From contig NZ_JBIPKH010000002.1 in the NCBI RefSeq assembly GCF_044068625.1, forward strand, positions 191,880 to 255,879: 64,000 bases of DNA, read 5' to 3'. The notes below the pieces were generated by a model. The model worked only from the letters and a program-made list of their open reading frames with translations. It did not search any database and was not told the DNA's origin. Every line of letters starts with the position of its first letter. The first letter of the stretch is position 1. The translations under genes were made by a program, and so were the position numbers. Positions 15,882 to 24,105 of this stretch are shown here, in pieces. Source of the stretch: Desulfurivibrio sp044068625 (GTDB lineage Bacteria > Desulfobacterota > Desulfobulbia > Desulfobulbales > Desulfurivibrionaceae).

Positions 15882-18224
15882 ATGGTGAAAGGTAAGTTCA
15901 AAGAAAGATGGCGACCAAGATTGTTTGTGCTCTTGAGTCTGCTGCTGACCGTGGCCCTGCTGGTTCCCGGCTGTGGGGGATCCAGCAGTTACGACCAGCA
16001 AACGGTGGCCAGCACCCCGGCCCAGGTCATGATCGATGCCGCCACCCTCAATCAGTGGGTCAGCAATGGCTACGGCACCGATGCCCGCGGCTTTGACAAA
16101 ATGGTGATCCTTGATGTCGATAGCGCCGCCGGTTATGCCGCCGGCCATATCCCGGGCTCCTACAATCTCGATACCGTCACCGACCTGCGAGAGGCCCGTT
16201 TCAACGGGGTTGCCACCACCGCCAGTCAGGTGCCCAGCGCGACGGTAATGGATGCTTTGATCCAGCGCACCGGAATTGATGAACGCACCGTGGTGGTGCT
16301 GGTGGGCAATGGTAATATGATGAGTGTCGGCCGGGCTTACTTCAATTTCCGCTACTGGGGCTTCCCCAAGGAGCGACTGCGGGTCCTGAACGGCACCAAG
16401 GTTGCCACCTACCAGGATGCCGCCGGCTATGCCCTCGCCACCACCCCTCCGGCCCTGCCTGCTCCTTCCAGCTACAGTGTGGCCCAACTGCAGGCCAACA
16501 TCGCCCTGCGCGCCACCCTGCAGGAGATGATCGGAGTTGTTGAGGCTGCCGATCCCGGCCAGGTGATCGTCGATGCCCGTTCAGCAGGTGAATATGATGG
16601 CACCACGGTTAATGCGGCGGTGACCTTTGGCGGCCACCTTGCCGGAGCCATTCATAAGGAATGGGACACCATCATCGATCCGGAAAACCCCACCGCCCTG
16701 CTTTCCCCGGCGGCCCTGCGGGAAGATTTTGAGGCGGTCGATGTCAGCCCCGAAACCACGGTATACACTTATTGCCAGACCAGTTGGCGGGCGGCACCCG
16801 TCTTCCTGGCCCTGGACGGGGTCCTGGGCTGGCCGGTGAAGATCTATGACGGAGCCTGGCTGGAGTGGGGCTCCATGGCCCGCAACGACTTGAGCTACGG
16901 TGGGCCGCTGGAGCCTGACTCCCCCTGGCGAACCGATCTTCCGGAAAGGAGCGGGATGATCAATTATAAGAACGATCTGGTTGTGCCGATCCCGGCCGAC
17001 GAGGTCAGCGCCTTCAGCCTCAACGCCAACCTGGTCAACGAGTGGGACAAGGCGGTCTGTGACAGTGATCCGGCCGTAGTGGAGGATTTAAGCGGACTCG
17101 ATCCCGAACCGGACAATATTTTGATCGCGGCCACCGATCTCGCCGAATGGCTCGCTGCTCCGGCTACATTCACCACCGATACCGGCTACAGCAATCTGGT
17201 CGTCATCCACGTGGACACGGCGACCGGCTACGCCAACGGCCATATCGAGGGGGCCTTCCTCCTTGACACCGCGGTCGATTTGCGGGCCACCCGCAGCGAT
17301 GGCATTGCACCCACCGACTCTCAGATGCCCACCCGGGCCCAGATGGACGCCCTGATTCAACGGACCGGCATTGATGAGGACACCGTTGTCGTGCTGGTCG
17401 GTCAGGGCCACCTGATGAATGTCGGTCGGGCCTATTTCAACTTCCGCTACTGGGGCTTCCCCAAGGAACGGCTGCGGGTGCTGGATGGGCTGGCCAGCCA
17501 CTACGCCAGCGAAACCGGCACCGCGCTGGTGACGACCGAGCCGGACCCGGTGGTTTCAACCTACAGCGTCTGCAATCTCCCCCAGGCTGACTCGGTGGAT
17601 CGCTTCCGGGCCAGCTTCGAGGAGATGTTCCAGGTGGCCGGCGGCGGTTTACCGGTTCAGCCCGCCACCACCGTTCTGCCCACCGACGTGGTCATTGCCG
17701 ACGCCCGTACGGCCGGGGAATATGATGGCACCGACATCCGGAGCAATGTCGCCTTTGGGGGGCATGTCAAAGGGGCCGAGCATCTGGAGTGGACCACCCT
17801 GATCGCCGACGGCAAACTCAAGGCGCCGGCGGGTCTTGTCGCTGATCTGGCTGCAATCGATTCCGATGGCAGCCAGACCGTTTACTCGTACTGCCAGACC
17901 AGTTGGCGGGCGGCAGCCATCTTTCTGGCCTTGGACGGGGTTTTGGGCTGGCCGACCAAGATTTATGACGGAGCCTGGGTGCAGTGGGGCCAAATGGCCA
18001 CCAGCGCCGAACATGGCTCACTTCCGCCCAGTTCACCTTGGCGTACCGACAATTCGACCCGCTCCGGAGTGGTTGAATATGCCGACACCGATTACATCTC
18101 CTCGATTGTCGCCAACTCCTACTACGGCGGTGCGGATCTGGTTGCCCAGGAAGATGGCGGGATCGGCGGCGGGGGAGTGGTCGGCGGTGGCGACAGCACC
18201 GCCCCCGCAACCCCCGGCTACTAA
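15882..18224 (+). CDS. Exported lipoprotein with four rhodanese domains (ExtH-like)
   Basis: The protein has 780 residues with AGGAGG seven bases before the ATG; a GTG at 15876 is in frame but overlaps that site. A lipoprotein signal ends LLVPGC (lipid Cys31). Four rhodanese folds follow at about 50-175, 205-335, 415-540 and 575-710. The second and fourth have an active-site loop CQTSWR (Cys298 and Cys671); the first and third have VVLVGNGN or VVLVGQGH there instead and lack the Cys. The two halves are tandem copies about 370 residues apart. The tail is Gly-rich. A rhodanese-like lipoprotein beside an outer-membrane porin and a five-heme cytochrome is the arrangement of ExtH-ExtI-ExtKL in Geobacter. 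The role is likely binding or transfer of sulfane sulfur or selenium at the outer membrane, by inference. Confidence 0.88.
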   Translation: MVKGKFKERWRPRLFVLLSLLLTVALLVPGCGGSSSYDQQTVASTPAQVMIDAATLNQWVSNGYGTDARGFDKMVILDVDSAAGYAAGHIPGSYNLDTVTDLREARFNGVATTASQVPSATVMDALIQRTGIDERTVVVLVGNGNMMSVGRAYFNFRYWGFPKERLRVLNGTKVATYQDAAGYALATTPPALPAPSSYSVAQLQANIALRATLQEMIGVVEAADPGQVIVDARSAGEYDGTTVNAAVTFGGHLAGAIHKEWDTIIDPENPTALLSPAALREDFEAVDVSPETTVYTYCQTSWRAAPVFLALDGVLGWPVKIYDGAWLEWGSMARNDLSYGGPLEPDSPWRTDLPERSGMINYKNDLVVPIPADEVSAFSLNANLVNEWDKAVCDSDPAVVEDLSGLDPEPDNILIAATDLAEWLAAPATFTTDTGYSNLVVIHVDTATGYANGHIEGAFLLDTAVDLRATRSDGIAPTDSQMPTRAQMDALIQRTGIDEDTVVVLVGQGHLMNVGRAYFNFRYWGFPKERLRVLDGLASHYASETGTALVTTEPDPVVSTYSVCNLPQADSVDRFRASFEEMFQVAGGGLPVQPATTVLPTDVVIADARTAGEYDGTDIRSNVAFGGHVKGAEHLEWTTLIADGKLKAPAGLVADLAAIDSDGSQTVYSYCQTSWRAAAIFLALDGVLGWPTKIYDGAWVQWGQMATSAEHGSLPPSSPWRTDNSTRSGVVEYADTDYISSIVANSYYGGADLVAQEDGGIGGGGVVGGGDSTAPATPGY
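16030..18070 (+). repeat. Internal tandem duplication in the rhodanese lipoprotein gene
   Basis: Copy one spans roughly 16030-16950 and copy two roughly 17120-18070. Matching landmarks are offset by about 1090-1120 bases: CTGCCAGACC-type active-site DNA at 16773 and 17892, and TTCCGCTACTGGGGCTTCCC at about 16350 and 17440. Near-identity at DNA level in these stretches indicates a fairly recent duplication or gene conversion. Boundaries are approximate. Confidence 0.8.
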
Positions 18225-18276
18225 TTCCACGGTGGAATTTCAAAGTCTTACAGACCATTTGCTAAAGAGGTTATTC

Positions 18277-19464
18277 ATGTATAAAAAAATGCTTGGTTTT
18301 GGATTGACAGCAGGGCTGCTGCTGGGAGTTGGCCTGTCCCCGGCGACGGCGGGACCGGTTATCTACCTGCCCAACGACGCCGGCTGGCTGCAACTTAACT
18401 ACGAGATGCAGCTCTACGGCCAGTGGCGGGATACCGGTTCCGGAGCCGACGGCACCGATAACACCACCGACGTCTATTTCCGCCGCAACCGGGTCTCCCT
18501 GATGGGGATGAGCGACCAGACTTACGGCTTCTATTTCGCCATGGAGCAGACCGGTAACCGCCGGATCCACGCCATCGACGTCCAGGACAACACCCCCAGC
18601 GACTTCTCGGTCCTCGACGCCTATTTCATGGCCAACTTCAACCAGGCCGCCAACCTCCGGGTGGGTTTGCTCAAGGACCCCCTGGTCCGGGCCCATAACA
18701 CCGGCTGCTTCTTCGACCTTACCCGGGATCGTTCGGAGTTTGTCTACACCTCCATCCCCCGGCGCTCCCGGGACTACGGCATGATGCTCTGGGGCAACCT
18801 GGTGGATCAGCGGCTCCAGTACAAACTGGCCATCACCACCGGGGTCAAGGGGGCCAACACCCCGGGCAGCGATCTGCGCTACACCGCCCGGGCCCACTAC
18901 AGCTTCCTCGATCCCGAACCGATCCCCCTCTACTTCGGCACCTATTTCGGAGCCAAACGGGTACTGACCGTGGGGGCCGGCTACCAGTTCGAGAAGGATG
19001 CCGCCTACAGCAACCAGACCCTGCAGACCGGCGCCAACGACTATTCCGCCTGGACGGTGGATCTCTTCGGCGAGCTGCCCACCCCCATCGGCACCTTTAC
19101 CGCGGAAGCGGCCTATCTGGACAGCTCCTTTGACGACAACTACCAAGGCTGGGATCCGGATCCGGTCAGCTACGGGATCGACGGCGAGAAAAACGGCTAC
19201 TACCTCCAGGGCGGCTACCTGCTGGCCGACCCGGTGGGCCCCGGCCAGCTTCAGTTCTTCGGCCGTTATGAGAACTGGAGTTTCGCCAATCTGCAGAGTA
19301 TCTACGACCAGGAGATCGACCGCCTAGCCCTGGGGGTCAACTACTACCTCCGGGGTAACGATATTCGCCTGACCCTGGAGTGGGCAGAGACCGATTTTGA
19401 GCGGGAAACCGCCACCGTCCAGGACTTCACCACCGTTACCGCCATGCTGCAGTACCGGTTCTAA
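18277..19464 (+). CDS. Outer-membrane beta-barrel porin (ExtI-like)
   Basis: The 395-residue protein has a signal peptide (MYKKMLGFGLTAGLLLGVGL, cleavage after ATA) and a mature region of alternating aromatic/polar strands such as LQLNYEMQLYGQWRDTG, YFRRNRVSLMGMSDQTYGFY and IRLTLEWAETDF. It ends with the C-terminal Phe of outer-membrane proteins (AMLQYRF). The pattern resembles phosphate-selective porins O/P. I chose the ATG at 18277 with AGAGG before it; the open frame continues far upstream inside the rhodanese gene, which is a shadow. It starts 52 bases after the rhodanese lipoprotein gene and is followed by a terminator, so the two form one unit. In Geobacter the equivalent ExtI makes an outer-membrane channel, reported to affect selenite and tellurite uptake; transfer of that role here is inference. 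Confidence 0.87.
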   Translation: MYKKMLGFGLTAGLLLGVGLSPATAGPVIYLPNDAGWLQLNYEMQLYGQWRDTGSGADGTDNTTDVYFRRNRVSLMGMSDQTYGFYFAMEQTGNRRIHAIDVQDNTPSDFSVLDAYFMANFNQAANLRVGLLKDPLVRAHNTGCFFDLTRDRSEFVYTSIPRRSRDYGMMLWGNLVDQRLQYKLAITTGVKGANTPGSDLRYTARAHYSFLDPEPIPLYFGTYFGAKRVLTVGAGYQFEKDAAYSNQTLQTGANDYSAWTVDLFGELPTPIGTFTAEAAYLDSSFDDNYQGWDPDPVSYGIDGEKNGYYLQGGYLLADPVGPGQLQFFGRYENWSFANLQSIYDQEIDRLALGVNYYLRGNDIRLTLEWAETDFERETATVQDFTTVTAMLQYRF

Positions 19465-19494
19465 CTCCTTAACCGGATAACCAAAAACACAGAG

Positions 19495-19530
19495 AGCCCC
19501 CGGGATTAATCCCCCCGGGGGCTTTTTTTT
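19495..19530 (+). terminator. Rho-independent terminator after the porin gene
   Basis: AGCCCCCGGG (19495-19504) pairs with CCCGGGGGCT (19514-19523) and is followed by a run of T to 19530. Confidence 0.9.
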
Positions 19531-19578
19531 GGCCCACAAGCAGGGGAGGGGTGCCAACCGGCAAAGGTAATTTTCCCC

Positions 19579-19607
19579 TTGACATCCCGCCCGGCAAATA
19601 CCACAAT
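19579..19607 (+). promoter_or_regulatory. Candidate sigma-70 promoter for the ASH-like protein and cytochrome
   Basis: TTGACA (19579-19584), a 17-base spacer and CACAAT (19602-19607) lie about 80 bases before the next start codon, just after a terminator, where a new promoter is needed. Confidence 0.5.
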
Positions 19608-19685
19608 GTACTGCAATAATAACAGAGACCAACCGTCGCCGGTCTCGCCGGTGCTATCCAGCTTTAACCAAAAGAGCAGAAAATA

Positions 19686-20138
19686 ATGGCCAGACGATCT
19701 GCCAGTACCCGCAGAATCATTTTACTTTTTTTTCTTGCCCTCTTCCTGTTTTGCCGCCCTGAACCTTCCCTAAGCGAAACCGCCTCCCCTCTGACCATCT
19801 CGCCCGCCCGCCACGACTTCGGCTTTATGGGGGTGGGCAGCGCTTCGCCTCCCATTGTTTTCACCATCAACAATAAAAGCGCGCTGTCCCAGACCATCTC
19901 GCAAATAACCCTGGCCAAAAGAGGTGATTTCACCCTAGACTTGAACGGGGGAGAGAACCCCTGCGGCCGGGGCAATCCCACTTTAGGGCCGGGGGAAAGT
20001 TGCACGGTTACCCTCAGCTTTCGCCCCTTCGCCATGGGTCGGGTCAATGGCAGCCTGCGGGTAAAAACCGCCGGCCCCGGCCCCGCCCTGGAGAGCAGCG
20101 CTTTACTGAGAGGCTTGTCCATAGCTTGTGGTTGCTGA
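19686..20138 (+). CDS. Small exported protein with one ASH-like beta-sandwich domain
   Basis: The 150-residue protein has a signal peptide (basic MARRSASTRR, then ILLFFLALFLFC) and one immunoglobulin-like domain: ISPARHDFGFMGVGSASPPI, then VFTINNKSA, then LGPGESCTVTLSFRPFAMGR. That layout matches the choice-of-anchor D or ASH (ASPM/SPD-2/hydin) type repeats common in surface proteins. It ends SIACGC. It sits between the porin and the multiheme cytochrome, the place of the small exported ExtJ in Geobacter; I cannot say whether they are homologous. It has no strong ribosome site. Confidence 0.72.
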   Translation: MARRSASTRRIILLFFLALFLFCRPEPSLSETASPLTISPARHDFGFMGVGSASPPIVFTINNKSALSQTISQITLAKRGDFTLDLNGGENPCGRGNPTLGPGESCTVTLSFRPFAMGRVNGSLRVKTAGPGPALESSALLRGLSIACGC

Positions 20139-20249
20139 TGGATTTAAGCGAATAATCATTAAACAACCCCAAAGGAGGTGAGGAACAGAGGGAACAAAGA
20201 TTTTGCTTAAAGTGTCGGATTTCTTAACTAAGAGAGGAGGAAAGAAAGT

Positions 20250-21473
20250 ATGAAACGTTGGATTTTGGGGCTTGCCGTCCTGGCTGTTGCCTTGCCGGGA
20301 GCGGCAATGGCGGCTCTGGATGGCCCGAAGGCCAAAACCATTGACGAGTTGGCCAAAATGTTCGATTCGTCACGCTGTAAAGGTTGTCACAGTCAAATTT
20401 ACGAACAGTGGGAGCAATCCCATCACGCCCGCCCGATGATGGGCGTGGCCGGCGGCCTTAAGGACACCCCCCTGGCCATGAAGGGCGCCACCCCCTTTTC
20501 CCCCGATGATCCCAGTAAGGCGACCATCGCCACCTTTCCCTGTTTCAAGTGTCACCTGCCCCAGGCGATGACCCACGCCGAAGATTCGGTGGCGGTTGAG
20601 TACGCCCAGGCCCTGGTGGCTCAGGATCGGGAAAAGATCGGCAAACTCCAGATCACCTGCCTGGTCTGCCACAACACCAAGGCCATTGTCCATCGGCTGT
20701 CGGTGGGCAATCCCGAGCCCAATGTGCTCTACGGCTCCAAGGATGTTGCCAACCATCCGGACCCGGTCTTCAAGTCGGTTAAAAAGAGCGACATCATGCA
20801 GCAACCGCTGGTCTGTGGCCAGTGTCACGGTCTCGGCCCCAACCTGGAGTTCGAGAATCCGGTCCAGTGCGCCAACCTGTACGGCAGCTACCTTCATGCC
20901 TACATTCCGGCCGGCGGCACCCAGACCTGCCAGGAATGTCACATGCAGCCGATCAACGGCATTGCCGACCACCTTATCGGTCCCAACTTCAACGACAAAG
21001 AGGGCACCATCGCCCGCTACCAGAAATCCCTGAGCCTGGATGTCCAGACCTTGGGCTATGAGTGGCTGCTGCAGGCGGGAAAACATGTTCCCAAGGTGGT
21101 GGTCAACACCAAAATCAACTCCAGTGCCGGTCACCGCATCCCCGATGGCTGACCGTCTCATCAGCGAGTGGTCCTGGAAGTGACCGCAAAAACTGTTGAC
21201 GGCAAAGAGATCGAGATGCAATCCCGCCACTACCATCCCCAGGCGACCAACGAGATGAGCTCCAAGATGCTCTACGGCGCCCAGGTCAAGACGGCCAACA
21301 TTCGTGACACCAGCATCCAGCCCTATCGCACCAAGGAGGACACCTTTGAGTTCGTCCTGCCGGAAGGGGTGCGGACGGTGGATGTTACAGTCAACCTGTC
21401 CTATGATGTGGTCAACCCCGGCATGCGTTACAATCTGCACAATATCACCCGCCGGGTAAGCCTTGATCGTTAA
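20250..21473 (+). CDS. Five-heme cytochrome c, probable selenoprotein (ExtKL-like), with in-frame UGA at codon 301
   Basis: The first part encodes a signal peptide (MKRWILGLAVLAVALPGAAM, cleavage after AMA) and five heme sites: CKGCH (43-47), CFKCH (98-102), CLVCH (137-141), CGQCH (189-193) and CQECH (227-231). At 21150-21152 the frame meets TGA after SSAGHRIPDG. The same frame then stays open for 106 codons of normal composition (PSHQRVVLEVTAKTVDG and on to RRVSLDR) up to the TAA at 21471-21473. The second part has no plausible start with a ribosome site, so a single 407-residue product with selenocysteine 301 is the best reading. A SECIS-like hairpin lies 15 bases after the UGA. There is no lipobox, unlike the Geobacter lipoprotein. 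A nonsense mutation or sequencing error is the alternative. Confidence 0.82.
21168..21187 (+). promoter_or_regulatory. Candidate bacterial SECIS element
   Basis: GTGGTC (21168-21173) pairs with GACCGC (21182-21187), with one G-U pair. Inside, C21174 can pair with G21180 leaving U21181 bulged and an apical UGGAA loop (21175-21179). The loop begins 22 bases after the UGA and has G as its second base, which fits the loose bacterial SECIS consensus (short stem, early G in the loop, bulged U, 16-37 bases from UGA). Structure was drawn by eye. Confidence 0.55.
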
Positions 21474-21498
21474 TTAAGGCTGTTGTTACTGTCAAAGC

Positions 21499-21540
21499 AA
21501 GAGGGCCTGATCGGATTTTTCCGGTCAGGCCCTCTTTGTT
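21499..21540. terminator. Bidirectional terminator between the cytochrome and xseA
   Basis: AAGAGGGCCTGATCGG (21499-21514) pairs with CCGGTCAGGCCCTCTT (21521-21536) with one G-U pair, followed by TTGTT on the plus strand. It overlaps the last codons of the convergent xseA gene. Confidence 0.85.
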
Positions 21541-22886
21541 GGTGAATCAGAGGTGGTTTCGTCGGTCACTTGGCAGTTCAAACTACCGTCGTGGAGGGTC
21601 AAGCGCAGGGCGACGCCGGGGGCAACCTGCTTGACCGAACGAACCACCCCACCGTCGGGGAGGCGGACGATGGCGTAACCCCGGCTCAGCACCGCCAGGG
21701 GACTGACCGCGTCCAGAAACGCGATCAGCCGGTTGAGTTGATTGCGTTTCGCGGTCAGCAAGCGCCGAGTCAGAAAAAAGAGGCGCAGGCGGTTTTCCCC
21801 CAGCTCCCCCCGGTGGGTCAGCAAACGGTTGCGGGGATCTAGCCGGCCCAGCTGGTGGCTCAGACGGTTCACTCTTTCCCGGTCCGCTCCCAGCTTGGCC
21901 TGCAGGGCATGGGCCAGTTCGGCCCGCAGGTAGTCGAGCCGCATGGCGTGGCCGGCCAGCAGGCGGGCCGGATCTCGCAGCAGCCGCTGTTCAGCCTCCA
22001 GTTGCCGGCGGGCCGCGGCCAGTTGCCGCTTCATCGCCGTGGCCAACTGCCTTTGCAACTCCCTGATTTGGGCCAAAAGCAGTCGCTGTTCCGGCATAAT
22101 CATCCCGGCGGCGGCGGTGGGGGTGGGGGCCCGCAGGTCGGCCACAAAATCGGCGATGGTGAAGTCAACCTCGTGGCCCACCGCCGAAACCACCGGAATT
22201 GCCGAAGCGGCGATGGCCCGGGCCACCACCTCTTCGTTGAAGGCCCAAAGATCCTCCAAAGAGCCGCCGCCCCGGCAAAGGACGATCACTTCGCTGCGGC
22301 CCAAGCGGTTGAGCAGTTCAATGGCCGCCGCGATCTCTTCCGCCGCCCCATCGCCCTGGACCCTGACCGGGACAATCTCGATGGCGGTGCCGGGGGAGAG
22401 CCGCCGAGCCTGGATCAGGAAATCCCGCACCGCCGCCCCCTGGGGTGAAGTAACCAGGGCGATCCGGCGGGGCAGGTAGGGCAGAACCCTTTTCCGGGCC
22501 GGGTCAAAAAGCCCTTCCGCTTCCAATTTGGCCTTGAGTCGATCAAAGGCGATCCGCAACAGCCCGGTGCCCTTGCCGTCCATGAAATCGATGATCAGTT
22601 GATATTCTCCCCGGGGTTCGTAAACCGAGATCCTCCCCCGGCAGAGCACCTCCAGGCCATCGGCGGGGACGCAGGCCAGGTAGCGCTGCTGCCCCTTGAA
22701 CAGCACCGCCCGCAACTGGGCATCGCTATCCTTGAGGGTGAAGTAGAGATGGCCGGAGGAGGGGCGGCGCAGGTTGGAGATCTCGCCGGTGACCGTGACC
22801 ATCGAGTAGGAGGTTTCCAGCAGTCCCCGAATCGAGCGGGTCAGCTCGCTGACGGTCTGGATGCGGTTGTCGAAGGGGTTTTCCAT
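21525..22886 (-). CDS. xseA: Exodeoxyribonuclease VII large subunit
   Basis: The 453-residue protein matches XseA from end to end: an N-terminal OB fold (TVTGEISNLRRPSSGHLYFT and RAVLFKGQQ), the nuclease domain with RIALVTSPQGAAVRDFL, VLCRGGGSLEDLWAFNEE, PVVSAVGHEVDFTIADFVAD and LRAPTPTAAAG, and a long coiled-coil-like C-terminal part ending in a GYAIV beta segment. I placed the start at MENPFDNRI; the frame continues 38 codons upstream without a better site. The small subunit gene xseB is not adjacent here. Confidence 0.93.
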   Translation of the reverse strand: MENPFDNRIQTVSELTRSIRGLLETSYSMVTVTGEISNLRRPSSGHLYFTLKDSDAQLRAVLFKGQQRYLACVPADGLEVLCRGRISVYEPRGEYQLIIDFMDGKGTGLLRIAFDRLKAKLEAEGLFDPARKRVLPYLPRRIALVTSPQGAAVRDFLIQARRLSPGTAIEIVPVRVQGDGAAEEIAAAIELLNRLGRSEVIVLCRGGGSLEDLWAFNEEVVARAIAASAIPVVSAVGHEVDFTIADFVADLRAPTPTAAAGMIMPEQRLLLAQIRELQRQLATAMKRQLAAARRQLEAEQRLLRDPARLLAGHAMRLDYLRAELAHALQAKLGADRERVNRLSHQLGRLDPRNRLLTHRGELGENRLRLFFLTRRLLTAKRNQLNRLIAFLDAVSPLAVLSRGYAIVRLPDGGVVRSVKQVAPGVALRLTLHDGSLNCQVTDETTSDSPTKRA

Positions 22887-23019
22887 GGCGGTTGCGAAAA
22901 TCCGGGATGATTTTTTAACGAAAGATAAGTATACTACCCGACCGAGATCGGCAAAGGGATAAAAAAGGGCCGCTCCGGGCGAAGGCGCGCCGTAAATCAA
23001 TTAAACCAAGGTAAAATCC

Positions 23020-23694
23020 GTGGCAGATAAAAAAATTTTCAAGCCCGAAAATATTGTCAGCTCCGCCGGCAGTCCCCGAAAAAGCGTGCTGGAGGAGTTG
23101 AATCTGCCGCCCCAGGCGGAAGAGTTCCTCCGGGTCTGGTACAAACCGCTGCTGGGGCTGCTGGTGGGAATCATCGTCCTGGTGCTGGGTTTCAGTTTTG
23201 GCAAACAGTACACCTCCTCCCGCACCGAGCAGGCGGCCAGCCAGCTGGCCCAGGCCATGCAACTGACCGACCATGAGGCCCGCCGGGAGGCCCTGGCTCA
23301 GGTGGCGGCCTCCTACCGTCGAACCGGAGCCGGGATCTGGAGCCGGATCGAACTGGCCCACATTGAACGGGATGCCGGCGATTTGGTCGCGGCGGCGGCG
23401 GCCTACCAGGAGCTGCTGGATTCCATGGCCAAACGTGATCCCCGCTTCCCCATGGTCCGGTTGAATCTGGCCCAGGTGCTCACCGAACTGGGAGAATATG
23501 AGCGGGCGGCCGACCACTACCGGCAACTGGCCACCACCCAAGGGTTTGAAGCCTGGGGCCTGCTGGGAAGCGGCGAGTTGCTGGCCCGGCAGGGCGACGA
23601 CGAGGCGGCCCGCCGCCATTACCAGCAGGTGGTGGAGCTGGCCGCGGCCCCCCCCCTGCTTCTTGAACAGGCCGAACAGCGCCTGGGTAACTGA
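23020..23694 (+). CDS. Membrane-anchored TPR protein, YfgM-like
   Basis: The 224-residue protein starts with GTG, preceded by AAGG. A cytoplasmic segment of about 45 residues is followed by one membrane helix (LLGLLVGIIVLVLGFSFG) and an exported region rich in Ala/Leu helices with TPR-like repeats (AGDLVAAAAAYQELLDSM and LGEYERAADHYRQLA). The layout matches the YfgM/TolA-related tetratricopeptide family that helps periplasmic folding near the Sec translocon. It is divergent from xseA and 27 bases upstream of panD. Confidence 0.72.
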   Translation: MADKKIFKPENIVSSAGSPRKSVLEELNLPPQAEEFLRVWYKPLLGLLVGIIVLVLGFSFGKQYTSSRTEQAASQLAQAMQLTDHEARREALAQVAASYRRTGAGIWSRIELAHIERDAGDLVAAAAAYQELLDSMAKRDPRFPMVRLNLAQVLTELGEYERAADHYRQLATTQGFEAWGLLGSGELLARQGDDEAARRHYQQVVELAAAPPLLLEQAEQRLGN

Positions 23695-23721
23695 TTGTTT
23701 TAACTTGAGAGTGACCGAACC

Positions 23722-24105
23722 ATGCTGAGATCGATGTTGAAGTCCAAAATCCACCGGGCGACGGTAATCGACGCCGAACTGCACTATGAAGGCAGCCTGG
23801 CGGTGGATGCCGACCTGATGGAAGCGGTGGGCCTGATCCCCTTTGAGCGGGTCCACGTCTATAATATGAACAACGGCGAGCGCTTTGAAACCTATGTGAT
23901 CAAGGCCCCGGCCGGTTCGGGCATGATCGGCCTTCGGGGAGCCGCGGCCCGTAAAGGGCTGGCCGGCGACATGATCATCATTGTCAGCTATGCCCTCTAT
24001 CCCCCCGATGAATCTTTAAAACATGAGCCGCAAATCGTGGTGCTCGATGAGCGGAACCGGATCAAGCGCCGGGGGCCCGCCGGTTCCGCCGATCCCGGAG
24101 CATGA
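23722..24105 (+). CDS. panD: Aspartate 1-decarboxylase precursor
   Basis: The enzyme makes beta-alanine from aspartate for pantothenate synthesis. The 127-residue proenzyme starts MLRSMLKSKIHRATVIDAEL and has HYEGS with the self-cleavage bond Gly24-Ser25; Ser25 becomes the pyruvoyl group. Tyr58-type residues occur in ETYVIKAPAGSG. Its stop overlaps the next start (ATGA at 24102-24105), so it is coupled to mqnB although the pathways differ. Confidence 0.96.
   Translation: MLRSMLKSKIHRATVIDAELHYEGSLAVDADLMEAVGLIPFERVHVYNMNNGERFETYVIKAPAGSGMIGLRGAAARKGLAGDMIIIVSYALYPPDESLKHEPQIVVLDERNRIKRRGPAGSADPGA

Noticed and set aside
15541..15888. 115-codon open frame in the leader of the rhodanese gene
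   Set aside because: Its composition does not look like a protein, it has no ribosome site and no recognisable motif, and it overlaps the start of a certain gene.
17836..18276. Frame extending the porin gene upstream into the rhodanese gene
   Set aside because: The sequence there is an alternative frame of the rhodanese gene; the porin signal peptide starts at 18277.
20171..20249. AAAGGAGGTGAGG ribosome-site-like sequence and a 17-codon frame ending at the cytochrome start
   Set aside because: No good start codon lies at the right distance; the cytochrome has its own GAGAGGAGG. It may be an unused site.
21168..21473. Separate gene for the 3' part of the cytochrome, starting at GTG 21168
   Set aside because: There is no ribosome site and no signal peptide for a protein whose partner part is exported; it is in the same frame as the upstream cytochrome and is better explained by UGA recoding.
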